Source of the DNA: Psychrobacter sp. UBA5136
GTDB taxonomy: Bacteria; Pseudomonadota; Gammaproteobacteria; Pseudomonadales; Moraxellaceae
NCBI RefSeq assembly: GCF_002414005.1
Contig: NZ_DHYG01000063.1
Location: 1-64,000 of the forward strand
Reading direction: 5' to 3'
Length of the DNA stretch: 64,000 bases
Under the pieces are notes generated by a model that searched no databases, was not told the DNA's origin, and saw only the letters and a program-made list of their open reading frames with translations. Both the position numbers and the translations under genes were made by a program. Shown here piece after piece: positions 49,539-58,321 of the stretch (positions within the stretch are counted from its first letter, which is position 1; the number at the start of each line of letters is the position of its first letter).

Positions 49539-51506
49539 TTAAGACCAAGCCAGCCAGCTTTTTAACAAATTGCTAAGTGCTTTATCTTCATAGCCCGCCA
49601 CCTGACAGTAATCTATCCCAGCCGCTTTCAAGCCGTGCTCAAAGCTGTCTAAATGTAGTGCCTGCTGCTGTGAATACCAGTACACCAACAAAGCCCGATG
49701 CTCGGTTTCAGATGCCCGAATACGCTTTGCCAAGGCTTCAGCGCTGCTTGGTAATACGTCTTCAGCAAACATTACCATGTCAAATTTTTTGTTGTTTACT
49801 TCATCAATAACCAGCTGTTCATGCTGACAGCAAACGACATGCGCGCCGAGGCGCTGTAACTCATCCGCCAAAGCGCCACTATCTTGATAGTAGTAATACA
49901 CAATATCTAGTCCGGTCAGCAAGTATTGCTGGCGAGATTGGCGCTGGTTAGACATCTGAAAGGTAACAATAAACTCAGTTCCTACTCCTAGCTTACTGTT
50001 GACCTCAATACTCGCGCCCATCAGCTGCGCCATTTGCTTAACCACGGGCAAGCCAATTCCCGTACCTTCATACTCACGAGTTTGCGATGAATCTACTTGG
50101 AAAAACGGATTAAAAATATCTTCTATAAAGCTGCTATCGATGCCGATACCCGTATCTTTTATTCGAATTTGCCAGCGATTGCTATGATCGAAATGGGTCA
50201 GCTGCGAGATAATGCTAACTTGCCCTTTTGGGGTAAACTTAATGGCGTTACTCAGCAATATCGACAATATTTGCTGGATTTTTTCGGCATCGCCTTCGAG
50301 GCTATAATCAATATGATGAATATGACTGCTTAACGTGAGACCCTTTTGCTGGGCAATAGGTTCAAATTCTGCCAACAGATCTGAGATCAATTGCAGCGGA
50401 TTAAACGCACTGATTTGTAGGCTAATTTGCCCTTTTTGAATCTGATTGAGCTGGATAATTTGATTAAGCGCTAAGACCAGTTTATCACTGCCGTTATAAA
50501 TAATATCAACCGCGTCTTTTTGCTCATCGTTTAGATCTCCTTCATCTAACAGCTGCAAACCGCCTACAATGGCGTTCAGCGAGGTTTTTAACTCGTGGGT
50601 AATCATGCTTTGAAAATTATGCAGCTGCACATCGAGCGATAAATCTTTTTGATGTAACTGCTGCTCAAAAACCGCCAGCGCTTCATAATCTTGTTTCGAC
50701 GCTTGCAGGCGATTAAATAAAGTCACAAATGCCTGTTTAATCTGTACCAATTCTTCAAACTTAAAACGCTGCGGAATCGCGGGTAGCTGCTCAAGCTCAG
50801 GGTTTTTAAGCACAATATCACAGACTTCTGTAAGCGCGGCAATGTCTTTTGATGGCCAGTTTAATTTGCGCAAAATAAACAGCGCCCAAGCAATCGCCAA
50901 CGCAGTCGTCATTAACCATAACCATAAATTGCTTTGCACCCAATTTGAGCGCAGCGTCGCCACATTTAAGGTGATATTGATATAACCTACTAAAGCCGTA
51001 TCAACTGTAGCAGATGCTGCTTGTCTGATCGAGTTTGATTCAGATTTAATAGCGGGCAATGCCTTAAAACCTTGCTGATTGCCGTTTAGCCTATTACTGT
51101 CTATAGAAAGCGTACTTTTGCCATCGGTATAGTCGCCGACAACCGGATAATTAAGACTGACTGTATTGGCAAATAAAGCATTTTTCCAGTCATCTTTGGT
51201 TAGATTGCTATCGGCAATAGGCTGAGAGGTGGTATAAAATAAAATGCTTTCGATACTCTGCTCATTTTCTAACAAAAAGCGTACTTGCTCAGCGACGACC
51301 TCGTCGCCATCTACGCTCGCCGCGCTAAGTGTCAGCAAGTTTGCCAACTGCCGAGTATGCTGCCGTTCTTCTTTATAGTGCTGTACCAGTCCATAGACAA
51401 AAGACAGTAAAAAGCCCGCCAGTACAGCCAAAATCATGGTCTGCACGATAGATTGCCAAACGAGCATGGGGAGGGTTTGCACCGGACGGTTGTTCATATG
51501 ACTCAA
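49539..51506 (-). CDS. Membrane hybrid histidine kinase with degenerate receiver
   Basis: A 655-residue sensor kinase. Two membrane helices (MILAVLAGFLLSFVYGL and LWLWLMTTALAIAWALFIL) enclose a periplasmic region of about 150 residues. HisKA follows with the acceptor His in MITHELKTSLNAIVGG (Ser where most have Pro), then HATPase_c (LLSNAIKFTPKG, KDTGIGIDSSF, YEGTGIGLPVV). The C-terminal 120 residues fold like a receiver, but the acidic pocket is YYYQDSG and the acceptor position reads FDMVMFAEDVLP, with Ala or Glu where Asp is expected. No response regulator is adjacent; the GacA-like regulator is 27 kb away. The signal it senses is unknown. Confidence 0.85.
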   Translation of the reverse strand: MSHMNNRPVQTLPMLVWQSIVQTMILAVLAGFLLSFVYGLVQHYKEERQHTRQLANLLTLSAASVDGDEVVAEQVRFLLENEQSIESILFYTTSQPIADSNLTKDDWKNALFANTVSLNYPVVGDYTDGKSTLSIDSNRLNGNQQGFKALPAIKSESNSIRQAASATVDTALVGYINITLNVATLRSNWVQSNLWLWLMTTALAIAWALFILRKLNWPSKDIAALTEVCDIVLKNPELEQLPAIPQRFKFEELVQIKQAFVTLFNRLQASKQDYEALAVFEQQLHQKDLSLDVQLHNFQSMITHELKTSLNAIVGGLQLLDEGDLNDEQKDAVDIIYNGSDKLVLALNQIIQLNQIQKGQISLQISAFNPLQLISDLLAEFEPIAQQKGLTLSSHIHHIDYSLEGDAEKIQQILSILLSNAIKFTPKGQVSIISQLTHFDHSNRWQIRIKDTGIGIDSSFIEDIFNPFFQVDSSQTREYEGTGIGLPVVKQMAQLMGASIEVNSKLGVGTEFIVTFQMSNQRQSRQQYLLTGLDIVYYYYQDSGALADELQRLGAHVVCCQHEQLVIDEVNNKKFDMVMFAEDVLPSSAEALAKRIRASETEHRALLVYWYSQQQALHLDSFEHGLKAAGIDYCQVAGYEDKALSNLLKSWLAWS

Positions 51507-51601
51507 CTGAGTGAAGACAACTTGTGATTATAGTACAGCTATTTTATAGGTAGGATAAGGGCAATGCGACATTTTAATGTAACTTAACACTGTCTTAAAT
51601 T

Positions 51602-51639
51602 AAAAAATACCATGACGACTGATATAGTCATCATGGCAT
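51602..51639 (-). terminator. Terminator at the end of the ndk-der gene cluster
   Basis: Read leftward, ATGCCATGATGACT pairs with AGTCGTCATGGTAT (14 bp with two G-U pairs), loop ATATC, then TTTTTT. It lies 95 bp past the der stop. Confidence 0.85.
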
Positions 51640-51733
51640 TTTATATTACAGAAAAAGCTAAGAATAGAAAAACAGCGAATGAGAGCGTCTTTGTTTGTCA
51701 CAGCAACATAAAAACGTTCATTATCTGGCCAAA

Positions 51734-53152
51734 TTAACGCTTTTTATCTTTGGTGGTAAATTTCTGCGCGCGATTGCGTTCACGTTGACGTAGCTGCTGG
51801 GTCTTCGCTTTGGTCGGTGTGTCGTTTTTCTTGGCATATGGATTGTCATTTTGTCTAAAGATAACATTGAGCGGCGTCCCTTCAAGCTTAAACACTTGGC
51901 GGAATTGGTTTTCAAGATAACGCTGATAGCTCTTGGGTAGCGCAGACGTCTGGTTACCATGAATGACAATCACAGGCGGATTATGTCCGCCGATATGTGC
52001 ATAACGTAGCTTAATGCGGCGACCGGCAACCGTTGGTGGCGGGTTGGCAGTGACGGCATCTTGCAAAATCTGCGTCAAACGGTTGGTTGACACTTCAAAC
52101 ATCGACGATTGATAAGCGCGCAAGATGGACGGATATAAATTACCTACGCCAGTACCGTGCAGCGCTGAGATCAGATGCACTTTGACATAAGGAATAAAGT
52201 TAAAACGGCGATCCATCTCAATTTTGATATAGTTCTTTTGATCTGGCGTTAATCCATCCCATTTATTAATAGCAACCACCAACGCGCGCCCAGCATCTAG
52301 CGCATAACCAATCATATGCAAGTCTTGGTCAACGATACCTTCGTGCGCGTCAATCACAATCACGGTCACGTTAGAATCTTCAATCGCCTGCAAGGTTTTA
52401 ATGACCGAGAATTTTTCTACTTTTTCATCGATTTTACCGCGGCGGCGAACACCAGCCGTATCAATTAAAACGTAGTCTTTGCCATCGCGTTTATACGGAA
52501 TATAAATACTATCGCGCGTGGTACCTGGCATATCAAATACCACCACGCGGTCTTCGCCCAATAAACGGTTGACCAGCGTTGATTTGCCAACGTTTGGACG
52601 ACCGATAATAGCAAGCTTTAAACCATCGGGCTCGACAACATTTTCTTGCGGCGGCATGTCAGCGGTCAAAACTTCTAGCAAGTTTCCGACGCCGCGACCA
52701 TGACTGGCTGCCATTGGATACGGCTCGCCAAATCCCAATGCATAAAACTCGGCAGGCGCCGCTTCATGGACACCATCAACCTTATTGGCTGCAACATAAA
52801 CCGGCTTGCCAAGGGTGTGCAAAAACTTGCCAATCTCGGCATCGGCGCCAATCATACCAGCTCGCGCATCAACGACAAAAACGATAATATCGGCTTCATG
52901 AATGGCGGTGTGCGACTGCTCAGACATGTAGTCATCAATATTGCCGCTGCCGTCATCTGCTTCACCAATACCGCCGGTGTCGACCACGATAAAGGATTTG
53001 TCTTCATAGGTCGCATCCCCGTATTGGCGGTCACGAGTCAGCCCTGATAAATCAGCAACCAATGCCTGCCGACTTTTAGTGAACTGGTTAAATAAGGTAG
53101 ATTTACCGACGTTTGGACGACCAATTAAGGCGACCACAGGCTTGATACTCAT
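51734..53152 (-). CDS. der: Ribosome-associated GTPase Der (EngA)
   Basis: Essential GTPase for 50S ribosome assembly, with two consecutive G domains and a KH-like C-terminal domain. First G domain: GRPNVGKSTLFN, DTGGIGE, ANKVD; second: GRPNVGKSTLVN, DTAGVRRRGK, INKWD. The KH-like tail includes HGNQTSALPKSYQRYLENQFRQVF. 472 residues, ending in a K/R-rich tail. It is the last gene of the conserved cluster; 450 bp and an orphan hairpin separate it from bamB, more than usual. Confidence 0.97.
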   Translation of the reverse strand: MSIKPVVALIGRPNVGKSTLFNQFTKSRQALVADLSGLTRDRQYGDATYEDKSFIVVDTGGIGEADDGSGNIDDYMSEQSHTAIHEADIIVFVVDARAGMIGADAEIGKFLHTLGKPVYVAANKVDGVHEAAPAEFYALGFGEPYPMAASHGRGVGNLLEVLTADMPPQENVVEPDGLKLAIIGRPNVGKSTLVNRLLGEDRVVVFDMPGTTRDSIYIPYKRDGKDYVLIDTAGVRRRGKIDEKVEKFSVIKTLQAIEDSNVTVIVIDAHEGIVDQDLHMIGYALDAGRALVVAINKWDGLTPDQKNYIKIEMDRRFNFIPYVKVHLISALHGTGVGNLYPSILRAYQSSMFEVSTNRLTQILQDAVTANPPPTVAGRRIKLRYAHIGGHNPPVIVIHGNQTSALPKSYQRYLENQFRQVFKLEGTPLNVIFRQNDNPYAKKNDTPTKAKTQQLRQRERNRAQKFTTKDKKR

Positions 53153-53460
53153 GGGTTACTCTCAGTGAAAGACACAGTGAAGTGTACAATAGCAGGCGCT
53201 GCGTTTACTCTTATATTAAGAATAATAGTCACACTCGACCGCAAATTTAAATAAATGATAAAAATAAAAGGATGGCGAATAATAATAGGCTTGTTACGCT
53301 AAGCAGTTGCTATAAATAAGGGTTAAAATATTTAACTTTTCAGTATTTAATCACGATGACAACTTAATCATAAAGACTTATAGCATTAACGCCTATCACG
53401 CATCGGTCGCATAGAGTACGCGAAAGCGTCTATTTAAACAAGCAATTTACACAAGGCACG

Positions 53461-53486
53461 AAACGCTGACAAAGCAGCGTTTTTCT
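53461..53486 (+). terminator. Orphan hairpin with U-run on + strand, bamB-der spacer
   Basis: AAACGCTG (53461-53468) pairs with CAGCGTTT (53475-53482), loop ACAAAG, followed on the + strand by TTCTTG. Both flanking genes run leftward, where there is no U-run. It might end a + strand small RNA. The rest of the 450-bp spacer holds a 13-bp repeat and nothing else I can support. Confidence 0.45.
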
Positions 53487-53528
53487 TGAGCCCATCATCA
53501 GTCTGCTTATTTAACGCCTCATTCAACG

Positions 53529-53567
53529 CATAGCTTTGACACATAGTTTTAACACATCGCTTTAAAA
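53529..53567. repeat. 13-bp tandem repeat, 3 units, in the bamB-der spacer
   Basis: CATAGCTTTGACA (53529-53541), CATAGTTTTAACA (53542-53554), CATCGCTTTAAAA (53555-53567), then CAT. The unit resembles the 13-mers at 6270-6334 (both contain GCTTT(G/A)A). Confidence 0.8.
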
Positions 53568-53601
53568 CATACGCGGTTAAATAAGCAGCAACTCATAAAA
53601 A

Positions 53602-54810
53602 TTAGCGTACCAATTGCCAAATCGCCACTTGTCCTGCAGCACTTTGGGTCATTAACAGGCTGCCTTGCACTTGCAAATTGGTTAAGGCGCCTTTGGTCTG
53701 CACACGGCTGACGATTTTACCGCTTGCAGGGTCAAATAAATGCACCACCCCATCAAAGTCGCCGACAGCAATATAATTGCCAATCATCACAGGATTGGTG
53801 AGGTGACGATAAGCCAACTCTTCGCTTTCCCACAACACCTCGCCATTGTTACGATTATAAGCAACGACTTTACCATCTAAACTGGTGGCAATAACTTGCT
53901 GATTGTTGACTGCAAGCGATTTTAAGCTGGCAAGCTCATTAACGAACATGACTTGACGCGATGCTAGGTCAATACCAAGCAGCTGACCGCTATAACTGAT
54001 GGCAAATAATTGGTTATTATCAACAACTGGCATGCCATCGACATCGCTCATGCGCTCAACTTCGCTGCTGCCTGCACCGATACCAACGCGGCGTGACCAC
54101 TGCGGTAAGCCATTATCAATAGTGATAGCATGCAAGCGGCCATCAGCTGTGGCTAATAACGCCGTTTGATCATCTAAGAGCGTTGGCGCAGCAGTACCGC
54201 GTACACTGATAGGAGGTACTTGGGTGGCAAACTGCCAAACAGACTGTCCCGTTTGTAGCGATAAACCATGCAAGAAACCATCATTGGCCGATAAAATTAC
54301 CCGATTGTTAGTAATTAACGCTGGCGTTAAAACCGTACCCGTTAATTGCTGCTGCCAGCGTTTAGCGCCAGTTGCACTGTCAAATGCCATCACCAAACCG
54401 CTGCGGGTACTCACAATAGCGGTCTGGCTCAAAGCATCCAACGCCACGCCGCCGGTGATTTGATCGCCAACATTTACCGACCATAGGCGTTGACCCTTAC
54501 TATCAAAGCCAGTCAAATCACCACCGCGTGAGGCCGTGACAATTTGTGAGTTGGCATAGCCCACTTGCAGGCTAAGCGGATCTTTATTACTGGCTTTTTT
54601 GCTACCAACATCGGTACTAAAAACAGGCTGCAACACGCTAATTGGCTGCGCAATTTGCACCAATTTTACAGGTTCATTGACGACTGGTTTGATACCTCGA
54701 TTACACCCAACGACTGCGGTTGCCATCACTGCAATGACGGCGACATGCAGGGCCGTCGTTTTGATGGTTTTAGCGTTTATAGTTTTGTTAGAGCAAATAG
54801 CTTGAGTCAT
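53602..54810 (-). CDS. bamB: Outer membrane assembly lipoprotein BamB
   Basis: Beta-propeller lipoprotein of the BAM complex that inserts outer-membrane proteins. Lipobox VVGC after a hydrophobic stretch (VAVIAVMATAVVGC). Several PQQ-like repeats are visible (RLWSVNVGDQITGGVA, GAKRWQQQLTGTVLTPAL, QSVWQFATQ, GEVLWESEELAYRHL). 402 residues, normal. Lies between yfgM and der, its conserved place. Confidence 0.94.
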   Translation of the reverse strand: MTQAICSNKTINAKTIKTTALHVAVIAVMATAVVGCNRGIKPVVNEPVKLVQIAQPISVLQPVFSTDVGSKKASNKDPLSLQVGYANSQIVTASRGGDLTGFDSKGQRLWSVNVGDQITGGVALDALSQTAIVSTRSGLVMAFDSATGAKRWQQQLTGTVLTPALITNNRVILSANDGFLHGLSLQTGQSVWQFATQVPPISVRGTAAPTLLDDQTALLATADGRLHAITIDNGLPQWSRRVGIGAGSSEVERMSDVDGMPVVDNNQLFAISYSGQLLGIDLASRQVMFVNELASLKSLAVNNQQVIATSLDGKVVAYNRNNGEVLWESEELAYRHLTNPVMIGNYIAVGDFDGVVHLFDPASGKIVSRVQTKGALTNLQVQGSLLMTQSAAGQVAIWQLVR

Positions 54811-55057
54811 TATAGGTTCTCACTACCAATAAAGTAATCATGAATAAATTAGCCATCAGCAAGTCAGCGGCGCACAGTAACAAGTACATAAAATGAGCAC
54901 TTATTATCAATACTACCTTTCTAACTTACTGCGCTACTTAGTTTGTAGGACAGTTTGTAAAATGGTTTGAGGTATTGCAAACTTTATTTCTTTATAAAAC
55001 GTTAACGCTTTTGCTATTTTTTTAATATTTGGTTTTGGTATCTTTTTAACAACTAGC

Positions 55058-55846
55058 TTATGCGCCAGTGTTTACTGCATTTTCATCTTCGGCTACGACT
55101 GGCTGTGCAGGCATGGCAGGTTCTTGAATAAGATTTGCTTGCGGCGCAATAGGTTCAGGCACAACACCAAGACTTTCCATTTTCAATGCCAATACTGCAC
55201 GCGTTTCTTGACGGCTACGTAACAATTCCCAAGCATTATTGTAAGATTTAATCGCCGCGTCTTTATTGTCTTGCGCTAGATAAATATCACCGAGCAGCTC
55301 CTGCTGGCTTGCTTCAAACGAGCTTGGCATATCGTTATTGGCTTCAGCTAAGGCGGCATCAGCATCACCCGCTGCCAATAGCGTTTTAGCATAGCGCAGA
55401 CGCGTAATCGCTTCTAATCCTGCATCGCCCAAGTCGATTGCTAAGGCTTTTTTAAAGGTTTCGCCCGCCCCTTTAAAATCATCGCTATCGACTTGCTGAC
55501 GCGCTTTAATCATCAGCGCCTGCCATGCATAAACAGAATCGCCATGCGTACTTACTAACGCATCAATATCTTTATCTAACTGTTTACGGCTCTCTGCGAG
55601 CGACGCTTGCGCTTCTGCTTCTAAATCTGGATTTTGCGACGCTAGGCTGACTTCTTCATTTAAGCGCTGAATATCGGCATAATGGTCGGCGGCAACCGTA
55701 TCAACGCGAGCATGATTGTCTTGCCAATACGTCCAGCCGAAATAGGCGGCCAATGCCAATAAAATCGCAGTGACAATATAGCTGCCATATTGCTGTAACG
55801 CTTGCATTGAATTGTCTGCATTGGGCGAATTGGGTGTCAGAGCCAT
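55058..55846 (-). CDS. yfgM: YfgM-family tetratricopeptide membrane protein
   Basis: Inner-membrane protein with one N-terminal helix (YIVTAILLALAAYFGWTYW) and a periplasmic TPR domain; in E. coli it works as an ancillary SecYEG partner and interacts with BamB-linked and chaperone factors. Features: LQQYGSYIVTAILLALAAYFGW-type start, then TPR-like helices (FKGAGETFKKALAIDLGDAGL, SFEASQQELLGDIYLAQDNKDAAIKSYNNAW). 262 residues with a P/A/V/E-rich C-terminal tail longer than in E. coli (206). Located between hisS and bamB as expected. Confidence 0.92.
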   Translation of the reverse strand: MALTPNSPNADNSMQALQQYGSYIVTAILLALAAYFGWTYWQDNHARVDTVAADHYADIQRLNEEVSLASQNPDLEAEAQASLAESRKQLDKDIDALVSTHGDSVYAWQALMIKARQQVDSDDFKGAGETFKKALAIDLGDAGLEAITRLRYAKTLLAAGDADAALAEANNDMPSSFEASQQELLGDIYLAQDNKDAAIKSYNNAWELLRSRQETRAVLALKMESLGVVPEPIAPQANLIQEPAMPAQPVVAEDENAVNTGA

Positions 55847-55904
55847 ATATTTTTACCTGATAAAATTGATATTAAATTGCTAACGCTAAAACCACAATCG
55901 CTTA

Positions 55905-57191
55905 TTAACGAACGAAGTTGTCTTTAATTGATAACCAATCTTGCGCAACCTTTTTTTGCTCACCCGTCTGCATGTCTTTGATACTAATGGTATTATCATC
56001 GAGTTCCTGCTGGGCGATAATGACCGTTAATGCCGCGCCCGATTTATCCGCCTTTTTCATTTGCGCTTTTAAGCTGGTTGCGCTCGCCATTTTTACGCGC
56101 AGGTCAGGACGGCTATAACGCAAATCTTGCGCATAACTGATACCTTCACTATAAACTTCCGGATGAGCAACCACAAAAACATCGCAAGCAGGCAATTCTG
56201 CAAACGGTGCCACGGCGTCGATAAGCAGCAATAAGCGCTCAAGTCCCATGGCAAAGCCAACGGCAGGCTCAGACTTTACAGGTTTATCATCAGAGGTGCC
56301 GATAGATTTTAACTGGCCAACCAAACCATCGTAACGACCACCCGCACAAACGGTCGCTTGGCTACCAAGCTTATCAGTGACCCACTCAAATACGGTTTTA
56401 TTATAGTAATCAAGGCCGCGTACCAAGTGCGGATTAATCTCAAACTCAATACCCAGTGCGGTCAAATACGCTTGCACCTGCTCAAAATGCGCTTTACTTT
56501 CTGCACCCAAAAACTCAACAAGTTTTGGCGCCTCTGCCAATAGCGCTTGGGTATTGGCCTCTTTACTGTCTAAGATGCGTAATGGATTGGTGGTCAGGCG
56601 GCGTTTACTATCTTCATCTAGCTGATCTTTTTTATCGGTTAAATAAGCCACCAAAGCTTCGCGGTAAGCGTGACGCTCATCAAGCTCGCCCAAACTATTC
56701 AGCTCTAAGCGCATCTCGTCCTTTAAACCAAATGCCTGCCACATCAAATGCGTCATGGCAATTAGCTCGGCATCGGCATCGGGTAGCGCACTACCAAAAC
56801 TTTCGACTCCCAATTGATGGAACTGACGGTAGCGCCCTTTTTGCGGACGCTCATAGCGAAACATCGGGCCGATATACCAAAGTTTTGGCGTATCACCGCG
56901 CAGCAAGTTGTGCTCAATGACCGCACGTACTGCCCCTGCTGTACCTTCTGGGCGCAATGCTAAGGGCGTTGGCGGCTCAGATTTATCGGTAAAGCTATAC
57001 ATCTCTTTTTCGACGATATCGGTTGCGCCACCGATAGCACGCGCAAACAAGTCGGTTTGCTCTACAATAGGCAAGCGAATATGCTCATAACCGTATCTGC
57101 CCAATACATCTGCCAATATCGACTCTAAGTGCAGCCATTTTGCGGACTGCTCAGGCAAAATATCATTAAACCCTTTGATTGCTTTAATCAT
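55905..57191 (-). CDS. hisS: Histidyl-tRNA synthetase
   Basis: Class II aminoacyl-tRNA synthetase. Motif 1 region RLPIVEQTDLFARAIG; motif 2 FRYERPQKGRYRQFHQLGVESFG; His-specific motif LVRGLDYYNKTVFEW; motif 3 VGFAMGLERLLLL; C-terminal anticodon-binding domain. 428 residues, normal. In the leftward cluster it normally follows ispG closely; here an IS30-type element lies between them, ending 45 bp before the hisS start, so hisS must be transcribed through or from the element. Confidence 0.97.
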   Translation of the reverse strand: MIKAIKGFNDILPEQSAKWLHLESILADVLGRYGYEHIRLPIVEQTDLFARAIGGATDIVEKEMYSFTDKSEPPTPLALRPEGTAGAVRAVIEHNLLRGDTPKLWYIGPMFRYERPQKGRYRQFHQLGVESFGSALPDADAELIAMTHLMWQAFGLKDEMRLELNSLGELDERHAYREALVAYLTDKKDQLDEDSKRRLTTNPLRILDSKEANTQALLAEAPKLVEFLGAESKAHFEQVQAYLTALGIEFEINPHLVRGLDYYNKTVFEWVTDKLGSQATVCAGGRYDGLVGQLKSIGTSDDKPVKSEPAVGFAMGLERLLLLIDAVAPFAELPACDVFVVAHPEVYSEGISYAQDLRYSRPDLRVKMASATSLKAQMKKADKSGAALTVIIAQQELDDNTISIKDMQTGEQKKVAQDWLSIKDNFVR

Positions 57192-57235
57192 AGTACGGTC
57201 GCATCCTTAAATTTTTAACAAGCTATCTCTAATAC

Positions 57236-58296
57236 TTCTTAGATTAACACACCAAGTGCAACGCTAAATTATATTATAGAACACCTGATTGGGCGTCTTA
57301 AACCCTAAGCGTTTTCTTGGTCTGTTGTTTAGTTTATCCTCAATGGCTTGCATATCATCATCAGAGACTTGTCTAAAGTCACAACCCTTAGGCAAGAACT
57401 CTCTGATAAGGCCATTGGTATTTTCGTTGGTTCCTCGCTGCCATGACGCATAAGCATCGGCAAAGAAGAAAGGGCTAAAGAGCTTTTGTTTCACCTTCTT
57501 ATGCTGAGCAAACTCTTTACCATTGTCAGAGGTAATGGTCTTAACCTGCAACCTCACTGGTGCTAAGAGCTCTATCATTGCCTGTGATACTTGCTGTGCT
57601 GTTTTATGACCCACACGCTTCATCTTCAGTAGCCCTGTTTTACGTTCAACGAGCGTGACAATCGCTTGCTTGTGATGCTGACCAATCACCGTATCCGCTT
57701 CCCAATCACCAATCCGCGTGCGCGCATCAACGATGGAGGGGCGCTCATGAATCGAGACTCTGTCATTGATACGGCCACGAGTCTCAGCGGTTAGTCGCTG
57801 CCGGTATGGTTTGGCTTTACGTCTGAGACACTGCCATAACCTGCCGCCTTGTCTTTTGTCCCTCCAGATATAGCGATAGATGCTCATGTGGCTAATACCA
57901 CCATGAAACCCGGCTATTTGCTCAGGACTCCAGCTGTCTTTGAGCTTGTTGGTGACCCAATCCCATACGTCAGCGATGATAGTGAAAGCGTTGTTTGCCC
58001 GTCTGTCACAAGCTGTGTTATGAGCATGCTTTGCTCGGTAACCGCGTAGGCTTTTACTGCGTCTGATTTCTCTTGATATGGTGCTAGGACTGCTATTTAA
58101 CGCCCGCGCTATAAAATTAATACTATGTTTTGCCCCTTTTAGGGCATAAATCTGGTATCGTTCACCTAGGCTTAGATGCGTATAGTTCATGGTTGCAATC
58201 TCACTTTGGTCGGTGGATAAAAACTTTGATGCTAGCGCATCTAGGTCTTTTTTTCACCTCACATTTGGTATTGCACTTCATGTGTTAATCTAAGAA
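57236..58296 (-). mobile_element. IS30-family insertion sequence
   Basis: A transposase gene is bracketed by inverted repeats: TTAGATTAACACACCAAGTG within 57237-57261, and its counterpart at 58271-58295 reading TTAGATTAACACATGAAGTG on the other strand (23 of 25 aligned bases match). About 1.06 kb. The ends lie 45 bp from hisS and 26 bp from ispG, inside the conserved ispG-hisS spacer, in the same direction as the cluster. The target duplication is unclear. Confidence 0.92.
57264..58190 (-). CDS. IS30-family transposase
   Basis: DDE transposase of the IS30 family. The N-terminal HTH is typical (HLSLGERYQIYALKGAKHSINFIARALNSSPSTISREIRR in part), and the catalytic triad reads as Asp in IGDWEADTVIG, Asp in KTITSDNGKEFAQH and Glu in RGTNENTNGLIREFLPKG. 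308 residues, full length and without visible damage. The C-terminal NNRPRKRLGFKTPNQVF is the family signature. Confidence 0.96.
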   Translation of the reverse strand: MNYTHLSLGERYQIYALKGAKHSINFIARALNSSPSTISREIRRSKSLRGYRAKHAHNTACDRRANNAFTIIADVWDWVTNKLKDSWSPEQIAGFHGGISHMSIYRYIWRDKRQGGRLWQCLRRKAKPYRQRLTAETRGRINDRVSIHERPSIVDARTRIGDWEADTVIGQHHKQAIVTLVERKTGLLKMKRVGHKTAQQVSQAMIELLAPVRLQVKTITSDNGKEFAQHKKVKQKLFSPFFFADAYASWQRGTNENTNGLIREFLPKGCDFRQVSDDDMQAIEDKLNNRPRKRLGFKTPNQVFYNII

Positions 58297-58321
58297 TCAG
58301 AAAATACATCAGGGTGACGAC

